A stretch of 5,085 nt of DNA from an uncultured Collinsella sp. Lineage in GTDB: Bacteria; Actinomycetota; Coriobacteriia; Coriobacteriales; Coriobacteriaceae. A model generated the notes under the pieces. The model was given only the letters and a program-made list of their open reading frames with translations, ran no database searches and had not been told where the DNA came from. The DNA is taken from positions 1 through 5,085 of the forward strand of contig URKV01000126.1 in NCBI GenBank assembly GCA_900548565.1. The letters are read 5' to 3'. Position numbers and translations under genes: made by a program. Below are positions 1-5,085 of the stretch, in pieces. The stretch's first letter is position 1. The number at the start of each line of letters is the position of its first letter.

Positions 1-48
1 CGAGATGCTCAGGAGTCTCGTGGGCTCGGAGATGTGTATAAGAGACAG
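1..48. other. Nextera sequencing adapter with i7 index (artefact)
   Basis: This is synthetic library sequence. It contains the i7-side arm GTCTCGTGGGCTCGG followed by the Tn5 mosaic end AGATGTGTATAAGAGACAG. In front of these is GCTCAGGA, the reverse complement of TCCTGAGC, which I recall as a Nextera i7 index, and CGAGAT, the end of the P7 primer. It is the exact reverse complement of 5038-5085. Biological sequence begins at 49. Any open reading frame that starts or runs in this stretch has a false N-terminus. Confidence 0.98.
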
Positions 49-61
49 GTAGGAGCTGCTA

Positions 62-416
62 GGCCACGCATCGCCGGATCGCCCCCCCTATTTGGGCCGC
101 GTTTTCCCAACGACCACGCCAACGGAAAGCGCGTCCTAGCCTGGACGCTCAAAACGGGATGCACTTTCCGGATGGCGGGCCTAGCGGAAAGCGTGTCCCG
201 GAATCAGGTCTCGGAACGGGTCGTGCTTTCCGGTTGAGTCCTTCAGCGGAAACCGCATCCCGGAATAAACGCTCAAACTGGGATGCACTTTCCAAACGGC
301 CGGCCAGCGGAAAACGAATCCCATTCTGAGCGTCGAATCCGGGATACAGTTTCCGTTTGAAGCCCCGTCTGGAAAGTACGTCCCATTCTGGAGCCGAAAT
401 CTGGGACGCAGCTTCC
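62..416. repeat. Array of six 46-base dyad repeats, period 61-62 bases
   Basis: This is the only structure in the roughly 490-base gene-free stretch left of the hydroxylase gene. Six units lie at 62-107, 124-169, 186-231, 248-293, 309-354 and 371-416. Each has a left half-site near GGAAAGCGCATCCC, an 18-base middle, and a right half-site near GGGATGCACTTTCC, which is almost its reverse complement. Half-site starts are exactly 32 bases apart in all six units, and unit starts are 62, 62, 62, 61 and 62 bases apart. In the five clear units the two halves match as inverted repeats at 11 or 12 of 14 positions. The first unit (62-107) is strongly decayed. Units 4 and 5 have middles starting CATTCTG, while units 2 and 3 start CGGAAT, which suggests opposite orientation. 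GGCCGGCC at 298-305 lies at the axis. I see no coding potential. It may be a REP/BIME-like intergenic repeat, a protein-binding array or a series of RNA hairpins; the sequence does not decide which. Confidence 0.85.
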
Positions 417-433
417 GCATGCGAAGGCGCTCC

Positions 434-469
434 AAACAAAAGGCCTCGGCTCGCGATGGAGCCGGGGCC
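434..469 (-). terminator. Intrinsic (Rho-independent) terminator of the operon
   Basis: Read on the minus strand, GGCCCCGGCTC, a six-base loop (CATCGC) and GAGCCGAGGCC form an 11-base-pair stem with one non-Watson-Crick position. A T-rich tail, TTTTGTTT, follows at once. The hairpin occupies 442-469 and the tail 434-441. It begins 69 bases after the stop codon of the hydroxylase gene, so it would end the ygfK/ferredoxin/hydroxylase transcript. Read on the plus strand it has no T tract, so it looks one-directional. The repeat array starts 17 bases beyond the tail. Confidence 0.85.
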
Positions 470-538
470 AAAGGCGCAGCGTATGTAGTTGATGTTGAGC
501 GCGAACGGCCCGTCAACAATGGCCGTCCACGCTCTACC

Positions 539-3316
539 CTACCCGCGGCGACGGGCGCGGCTGTACGGCGTATCCACCATGGGCAGATCCGGACGCAGCT
601 TGCCGTCGAATGCGCGATAGGCGTTCTGCACGGCGGGCGCCGTGGGGATCGTTGCGATCTCGCCAATGCCCTTGCCGCCATATGCCACGGGCAGCAGCTC
701 GTCCTTCTCCACGTAAATGGCGTGGATATCCGGAATCTCGGGCGCACGGAACAGCCCGAGCGTACCGTACCTTGCCTGGGGTACGCAGTCCTTGAGCGGC
801 CAGTCCTCGGTAAGCGCATAGCCCATACCCATGAGCACGCCACCTTCGATCTGACCTTGGATGGAGATGGGGTTGACCACCTTGCCGGAATCGTGCGCGG
901 CATAAACCTCGCTCACGCGACCGTCATCATCCAAAATGACCACATGTGTGGCAAAGCCGTAGCAGATGTGGCTCTTGGGATTGGGAACATCCGCACCCAG
1001 CTTGTCGGTCGGCTCCAGGTACACGTAGCCAAACTCGCATCCCTCGAGCGCCTTGATGGCGGCCGCGGGATCCTGAGGATGCATACCCTGGCCGGCGACG
1101 AGCTCCTGTGTGCGCAGCTGATAGGCGCGGCCGTCGTCATACTCGATCTTGACGCCGTCGCCATGCGCATTCACGGGAGCGGCGGGCGCAGACTTGCCGG
1201 CCTCGATGTCAAGCATGGCATCGCGCAGCAGGAAGGCGGCGCCGCGCACGGCCTCGCCGGTCACGACCGTCTGACGCGAGCCAGACGTAGTGCCGGAGTC
1301 GGGAGCGTTCTCGGTGGAGCACTCGCCGTTGGCAATGCAGCTCAGCGGCAGACCGCAGGCCTCGGCAACGTCCTGCAAAAAGACCGTGTTGCAGCCCTGG
1401 CCGATGTCGGACGTGGCGGCATAGACCACGGCGCGGCCATCCTCGACGCGAATCTTGCAGCGGCCGGCATCGGGCAGGCCCACGCCCACACCGGCGTTCT
1501 TCATGGCGCAGGCGATACCGGCGTGTCCGGGATGCGCGTAGTAGGCATCCTTGACCTCGAGCAGTGTCTCCTTAAGCGCCGTGGAGCAGTCGGCAATCTG
1601 GCCGTTGGGCAAAACCTCGCCCGGCTCGATGGCGTTTCTGTAACGAATCTCCCACGAATCCAGGCCGACCTTCTCTGCCAGTAGGTCGATCAGGCTCTCG
1701 AGCGCAAACTCGGACTGGCAGACGCCAAAGCCACGGTACGCGCCGGCGGGCGGGTTGTTGGTGTAGTAGCCAAAACCGCGAATGTCGGTGTTCTGGTACT
1801 TGTAGGGGCCGACGGCATGCGTACAGGCGCGCTCGAGCACCGGACCGCACAGCGATGCGTAGGCGCCGGTATCAAAGTTGATCTCGCAGTCCAGACCGGT
1901 AAAGTTGCCCTCGGCGTCGCAGCCCAGCGTAAAGGTACCGTCCATGGCATGGCGCTTGGGATGGAAAGCGAGCGACTCGGCACGCGTGAGCTTGCACTTC
2001 ACAGGACGCTGAAACTTATATGCGGCGAGCGCGGCCAGATGCTGGATGGACACGTCCTCCTTACCGCCAAAGCCGCCGCCCACGAGCATGGTCTCGACGA
2101 CCACGCGCTCGGGTTCGTTGTCCCAGCCAAACATGTGGGCACACTCTTTGCGCGTGTCGTAGGCGCCCTGGTCGGTCGACTGCACCTTGACGCCGTTCTT
2201 GTACGGGAAGGCAACGACACACTCGGGCTCCAAGAAGGCATGCTCGGTAAAGGGCGTGGTAAAGCGCTGCGTCACGGTGAACGCGCTTTCGGCCAGTGCC
2301 TTGGCGGCGTCGCCGCGCGTCACATGACGGCTCTGGCACACGTTGTCCTTGAGCTCCACTGTGTTGCCAAAGGCAACGAAGCTGTCATGCAGGCGCGGGG
2401 CGTCGGCGGCCCTGGCCTCCACAATGTTGCGCACGGGCTCCAACGGCTCGTAGTCAATCTTTACGAGCTTCTTGGCCTTCTCGAGCGTCGCCTCGTCCTC
2501 GGCGACCACCAGCACGATGGCATCGCCCACGCAGCGGGTGATATCGCCCTGAGCGATCATGACGTCCCAGTCCTGGATAAGGTGGCCGACCTGGTTGACC
2601 GGCACGTCCTCGGCGCGCAGGATGCCCACCACGCCGGGCAGGGCCTCGGCCTTGGAAGTATCGATGGAGAGCACACGGGCGCGCGGGTACTTGGAGCGCA
2701 CGGCGCTGGCATAGGTCAGACCCGGCTGATCGAGCTCGTCGATGTCGTCGGGATACTTGCCCTCGCCGAGCACCTTCTTGCGCACGTCAATACGAAAGGC
2801 GCGCTTGCCCACGCCGTAGTCATCGCCGCGCTCCAGGTCCTCGTCGATCTGCTTTTCGCCGCGGAGCACCGCAGCGGCCAGCGAGATGCCCTCGATAATC
2901 TTTTTGTAGCCGGTGCAGCGACAGACGTTACCGCGAATGGCGTACTTGATCTGCTCCTCGGTGGGCTCAGGGTCCTCGGCGATGAGCGCCGCGCCCGCCA
3001 TGACCATGCCGGGGATGCAAAATCCGCACTGCACGGCGCCCACGGCGCCAAAGGCGTACACAAAGGCCTCGCGCACGTCCTCGGGCAGGCCCTCGACGGT
3101 CACGATGTTGCGGCCGGCGGCAAGAGCGGTGGTCAGCACGCACGCCTTGACAGCCGCACCGTCCACATGGATGGTGCAGGTACCGCAGGCACCCTCGGAG
3201 CAGCCGTCCTTGGCGGAGTGAATGTGCAGGTCGTCGCGCAGGTAGCGCAGCAACGGTTTGTTTTGGGTCGTCGTGCGCTCGACGCCGTTAACGGTAAAAG
3301 TGAATTCCTGTGCCAT
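539..3316 (-). CDS. Xanthine-dehydrogenase-family molybdenum hydroxylase, [2Fe-2S] and molybdopterin domains fused
   Basis: This is a complete 925-residue cytoplasmic enzyme (no signal peptide), expected to hydroxylate a purine or similar heterocycle using water, or to run in reverse. Residues 1-155 are the iron-sulfur part: a plant-type [2Fe-2S] motif with C39, C44, C47 and C59, then a second cluster with C97, C100, C132 and C134. Residues about 170-915 are the molybdopterin part, with GGGFGGKE (413-420), GAYRGFG (525-531) and GKGIGE (881-886). E886 is the expected catalytic glutamate. E420 and R528 fall where bovine xanthine oxidase has its substrate residues E802 and R880, by motif matching from memory. 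There is no FAD domain. The N-terminus and the C-terminal region strongly resemble the 'selenium-dependent xanthine dehydrogenase' family (TIGR03311); E. coli XdhD has a comparable fused layout but looks more distant. Selenium use is inferred, since no selenocysteine codon is present. The ATG at 3316 is supported by AGAAGGGA seven bases upstream. It is the last gene of the operon, followed by a terminator. Confidence 0.93.
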   Translation of the reverse strand: MAQEFTFTVNGVERTTTQNKPLLRYLRDDLHIHSAKDGCSEGACGTCTIHVDGAAVKACVLTTALAAGRNIVTVEGLPEDVREAFVYAFGAVGAVQCGFCIPGMVMAGAALIAEDPEPTEEQIKYAIRGNVCRCTGYKKIIEGISLAAAVLRGEKQIDEDLERGDDYGVGKRAFRIDVRKKVLGEGKYPDDIDELDQPGLTYASAVRSKYPRARVLSIDTSKAEALPGVVGILRAEDVPVNQVGHLIQDWDVMIAQGDITRCVGDAIVLVVAEDEATLEKAKKLVKIDYEPLEPVRNIVEARAADAPRLHDSFVAFGNTVELKDNVCQSRHVTRGDAAKALAESAFTVTQRFTTPFTEHAFLEPECVVAFPYKNGVKVQSTDQGAYDTRKECAHMFGWDNEPERVVVETMLVGGGFGGKEDVSIQHLAALAAYKFQRPVKCKLTRAESLAFHPKRHAMDGTFTLGCDAEGNFTGLDCEINFDTGAYASLCGPVLERACTHAVGPYKYQNTDIRGFGYYTNNPPAGAYRGFGVCQSEFALESLIDLLAEKVGLDSWEIRYRNAIEPGEVLPNGQIADCSTALKETLLEVKDAYYAHPGHAGIACAMKNAGVGVGLPDAGRCKIRVEDGRAVVYAATSDIGQGCNTVFLQDVAEACGLPLSCIANGECSTENAPDSGTTSGSRQTVVTGEAVRGAAFLLRDAMLDIEAGKSAPAAPVNAHGDGVKIEYDDGRAYQLRTQELVAGQGMHPQDPAAAIKALEGCEFGYVYLEPTDKLGADVPNPKSHICYGFATHVVILDDDGRVSEVYAAHDSGKVVNPISIQGQIEGGVLMGMGYALTEDWPLKDCVPQARYGTLGLFRAPEIPDIHAIYVEKDELLPVAYGGKGIGEIATIPTAPAVQNAYRAFDGKLRPDLPMVDTPYSRARRRG

Positions 3317-3322
3317 GGTGAT

Positions 3323-3329
3323 TCCCTTC
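3323..3329 (-). promoter_or_regulatory. Ribosome binding site of the hydroxylase gene
   Basis: On the minus strand, GAAGGGA ends six bases before the ATG at 3316 (seven after its GGG). It overlaps the TAG stop of the ferredoxin gene at 3329-3331. A ribosome that terminates on the upstream gene is thus placed on this start, which suggests translational coupling and fixes the start codon choice. Confidence 0.75.
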
Positions 3330-3808
3330 TACACGCCGGCGGCGATGCCGGTGCGGTCGTGGATGGCGCCATGCGGGCAGACGACGGCGCACATGCCGCA
3401 CGACAGGCAATCCGCACCGTCGATATGGGCGCAGTTGTCCTCGATGCGGATAGCGCCGGCAGGGCACTTTTTGGCGCACATACCGCAACCGATGCAGCTC
3501 GTGTGGCAGATCTTGCGCGCAATGGCGCCCTTATCGGTGTTGTTGCAGCGCACCAGAATGTTCTGGTAGCCGGGAACGAAGGCAATCACGCGCTGCGGGC
3601 ACGCCATGCCGCACAGGCCACAGCCCGTGCACTTTGAGCGATCCACGCGGGCGATGCCATCGACCAGCGCAATGGCGCCGTGGGGGCAGGCCGTGACACA
3701 GGCACCACAGCCAATGCAGCCTTCGCTGCAACGGGCGTCGCCGCCTGCGGAAGCACAGCCGCTTCCGCAGGCAACGTAGGCCACGTTATGTTGAATGGAT
3801 TTGGCCAT
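3329..3808 (-). CDS. RnfB-like ferredoxin protein with four [4Fe-4S] motifs
   Basis: This 159-residue soluble protein is a likely electron carrier. It has four CxxCxxCxxxCP motifs, at C31-C41, C60-C70, C105-C115 and C134-C144, arranged as two ferredoxin-like pairs. The stretch between the pairs (residues 84-107, including VRCNNTDKG and ARKICHTSCIGC) and the spacing match the C-terminal half of RnfB, the ferredoxin subunit of the Rnf ion-pumping complex. RnfB's N-terminal membrane helix and first cluster domain are absent, and no membrane segment is visible here. An extra cysteine group, C14, C18 and C27, precedes the first motif and resembles a shortened version of the cysteine region that precedes these motifs in RnfB. 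The gene sits 11 bases after ygfK and 12 bases before the hydroxylase gene, so it is probably translated with both and may carry electrons between them. The ATG at 3808 has only a weak ribosome site. The Fe-S assignment is firm; the RnfB relation is from remembered family sequence, and the partners are inferred from position. Confidence 0.9.
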   Translation of the reverse strand: MAKSIQHNVAYVACGSGCASAGGDARCSEGCIGCGACVTACPHGAIALVDGIARVDRSKCTGCGLCGMACPQRVIAFVPGYQNILVRCNNTDKGAIARKICHTSCIGCGMCAKKCPAGAIRIEDNCAHIDGADCLSCGMCAVVCPHGAIHDRTGIAAGV

Positions 3809-3814
3809 AAGAGA

Positions 3815-3821
3815 CTCGCCT
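3815..3821 (-). promoter_or_regulatory. Weak ribosome binding site of the ferredoxin gene
   Basis: On the minus strand, AGGCGAG lies six bases before the ATG at 3808 and overlaps the TAG stop of ygfK at 3820-3822. It is a poor Shine-Dalgarno match. Translation of the ferredoxin probably depends on ribosomes finishing ygfK. No better upstream start fits in the 11-base gap. Confidence 0.5.
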
Positions 3822-5037
3822 ATTTCTTAAGAAGGTACGAATAGTTGTCGCGCACAGCCTTGATGGTCAGGCGGACGGCCTCGGGAAGACCGGTGTTGAC
3901 GGCATCGACCGAGACGGTGCGGACCGTGCCGGCGACGCGGACCTTAAAGTGACCCTCGTCCACGGCCAGGAAGCCCTCGTTCTCGGAGTTCTCCATGTCC
4001 TGCTCGCTCCAGAACAGGGTGAGCTTGTCCTTGTAGGGACGGCCCTCCTGGTAGGGGCAGAACACGGCGCAGTTGCCGCACTCGTTGCACATGCCATCGA
4101 CGTGGACGACCTGATGCTTGGCCAGACCCGGCACCTTAATGGCCACGTTGGCGCGGTTGGGGCACACGTCGCAGCAGACCTCGCACACCGAGCCGCAGCA
4201 CAGGCAGCGGGTCTTGGCGCAGTTGCGCTTGTCGCGGCACAGCGACCCCTTGCGCTCGTAGCAGGTGTCCTCGCGGCCAGCCTGCTCGTTGCAGTCGGCG
4301 TACTTGTTAAAGTCCACGCCGGCGATGGCACGGGCGACCTCGGCGGCGTCGGCAATAGCCTCAACCACGGTGGCAGGACCGCGACGGCAGTCGCCCGCAG
4401 CCCAGACGCCCTCAACGCCGGTGGAGGTGGCGGCAAGACGGCCGCGACGGTCGTGCTCGACGCCCGCGGCGTCGTACAGGCTGGCATCGATGCCCTCGCC
4501 CACGGCGCAGATCACCGTGGTGACAGGCAGCTCGACGGTCTCGCCCGTGGCGACGGGGCTGCGACGGCCGCTTGCATCCGGCTCGCCAAGCTCCATAACG
4601 TCGCAGGTCAGCACGGCGCCGTTGAGCGCCTTAGGCGCCAGCAGCTCGCAGAACTCAACGCCGTCGGCAAGAGCAAGATCGAGCTCTTCCTCGTCGGCGG
4701 GCATCTGCTTCTTGGTGCGGCGGTAGACCAGGCGCACGTTCTTCACGCCGGCCAGGCGCTTGGCCACGCGGGCCGCGTCCATGGCGGTGTTGCCGGCGCC
4801 AATGACCACGACGTCCTCGCCCAGCTCGAGCTTCTCGCCCTTCTTGGCGGCCTCGAGGAACTCCAGCACGTCGAGCTCGGCACCCTCGCCCAAGCCTGCA
4901 GAGCCGGGCATCCACGCACCGGTGGCCACGACCACGTCGGTAAAGCCCTGGGCCTTGAGCTCGTCGATGGACTCCACGCGGGCATTGAGCTGCACCTTGG
5001 CGCCAAAGGCCAGGCAGAGCTCGGCATCGTGCGAGAT
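3820..5037 (-). CDS. ygfK: YgfK-type FAD/NAD(P)H iron-sulfur oxidoreductase, C-terminal 405 residues (5' end missing)
   Basis: This is the C-terminal part of a protein that in E. coli is about 1,030 residues, so roughly 600 residues are missing. The frame stays open into the adapter; the apparent start reading MYKRQ is adapter-encoded, and the first real residue is the isoleucine codon at 5035-5037. Visible parts, numbered from that residue, are a GltD-like pyridine nucleotide-disulfide fold with VVATG (36-40), the nucleotide-binding motif GAGNTAMD (80-87) and the flavin motif VWAAGDCRRGPATVVEAI (211-228). Next comes a cysteine-rich stretch with C281, C285, C288 and C292, ending CPNRANV. After it is a CxxCxxCxxxCP motif at C317, C320, C323 and C327. 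The CPNRANV and CNECGNCAVFCPYQEGRPYKDK signatures are why I call YgfK and not plain GltD or a dihydropyrimidine dehydrogenase subunit. The family is labelled 'putative selenate reductase', but its recurrent neighbours are molybdenum hydroxylases and purine-degradation genes, so selenate reduction is doubtful. It is probably the NAD(P)H-linked flavin partner of the hydroxylase. Confidence 0.88.
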   Translation of the reverse strand: MSHDAELCLAFGAKVQLNARVESIDELKAQGFTDVVVATGAWMPGSAGLGEGAELDVLEFLEAAKKGEKLELGEDVVVIGAGNTAMDAARVAKRLAGVKNVRLVYRRTKKQMPADEEELDLALADGVEFCELLAPKALNGAVLTCDVMELGEPDASGRRSPVATGETVELPVTTVICAVGEGIDASLYDAAGVEHDRRGRLAATSTGVEGVWAAGDCRRGPATVVEAIADAAEVARAIAGVDFNKYADCNEQAGREDTCYERKGSLCRDKRNCAKTRCLCCGSVCEVCCDVCPNRANVAIKVPGLAKHQVVHVDGMCNECGNCAVFCPYQEGRPYKDKLTLFWSEQDMENSENEGFLAVDEGHFKVRVAGTVRTVSVDAVNTGLPEAVRLTIKAVRDNYSYLLKK

Positions 5038-5085
5038 CTGTCTCTTATACACATCTCCGAGCCCACGAGACTCCTGAGCATCTCG
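5038..5085. other. Nextera sequencing adapter with i7 index (artefact)
   Basis: CTGTCTCTTATACACATCT, then CCGAGCCCACGAGAC, then the index TCCTGAGC and ATCTCG. This is what a read shows when it runs through a short insert into the i7 side of a Nextera library. It is the exact reverse complement of bases 1-48. It truncates the ygfK gene artificially. Confidence 0.98.

Noticed and set aside
34..237. 67-codon open frame beginning MYKRQ
   Set aside because: The start lies in adapter sequence and the rest runs through the repeat array. It has no ribosome site and no recognisable domain.
62..416. CRISPR array
   Set aside because: The recurring blocks are only about 14 bases, degenerate and alternately inverted, and the sequences between them are related to one another. 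No cas gene is present.
149..903. Two minus-strand frames (149-439 and 181-903) extending into the repeat region
   Set aside because: They translate the repeats and the 3' end of the hydroxylase gene in wrong frames. They cross the terminator and show arginine/proline/serine-rich shadow composition.
419..1684. 421-codon open frame on the plus strand
   Set aside because: It lies antisense to the hydroxylase gene, starts inside the terminator-side flank, and has the low-complexity His/Gly/Ala/Leu/Val composition typical of mirror frames in high-GC genes. The minus-strand frame carries clear family motifs.
539..3316. Selenocysteine-containing enzyme
   Set aside because: The frame has no internal TGA. 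If selenium is used, it would be as a labile non-amino-acid ligand, which cannot be seen in the sequence.
1817..3637. 606-codon open frame on the plus strand
   Set aside because: It is antisense to both the hydroxylase and ferredoxin genes, crossing their junction. It has no recognisable domain, and its composition reflects the third-position GC bias of the genes opposite.
1..5085. Terminal inverted repeats suggesting a 5-kb transposon
   Set aside because: The 48-base ends are Nextera adapter plus index, not a biological inverted repeat. There is no transposase gene, and the ygfK reading frame is cut at the junction.

Overview
The window is an assembled contig from a high-GC bacterium whose two ends are sequencing adapter, not biology. 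Bases 1-48 and 5038-5085 are perfect reverse complements and match the Illumina Nextera transposase arm plus an i7 index. The biological insert is therefore 49-5037. High GC, strong codon bias and a YgfK / four-cluster ferredoxin / flavin-free molybdenum hydroxylase gene set suggest an anaerobic gut bacterium. A Coriobacteriia member such as Collinsella is my best guess, but it rests on composition and gene content and not on a marker gene.

Layout: all three real genes lie on the minus strand and are read from the right end to the left. First is the 3' part of a ygfK-type gene (3820-5037, cut by the contig end), a FAD/NAD(P)H and iron-sulfur oxidoreductase. After 11 bases comes a 159-residue protein with four [4Fe-4S] motifs that resembles the C-terminal half of RnfB (3329-3808). 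After 12 bases comes a complete 925-residue xanthine-dehydrogenase-family enzyme (539-3316), with a two-[2Fe-2S] domain fused to a molybdopterin-binding domain and no FAD domain. A strong intrinsic terminator for this operon lies at 434-469. No promoter is visible, because the operon begins beyond the right end.

Inferred joint role: the hydroxylase acts on a purine or related heterocycle at molybdenum. Its two [2Fe-2S] clusters, the four-cluster ferredoxin and the flavin/NAD(P)H centres of YgfK could form one electron path, with YgfK supplying the flavin that the hydroxylase lacks. This fits the ygfK/xdh purine and urate degradation clusters described in anaerobic gut bacteria. Selenium dependence is inferred from family resemblance only.

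The leftmost 380 biological bases hold no gene. Bases 62-416 contain an ordered, degenerate array of six units with a period of 61-62 bases. Each unit is a pair of inverted 14-base half-sites whose starts are 32 bases apart. The units right of about position 301 look inverted relative to those on the left, and a GGCCGGCC palindrome sits at the axis. This array is the least explained structure in the window.
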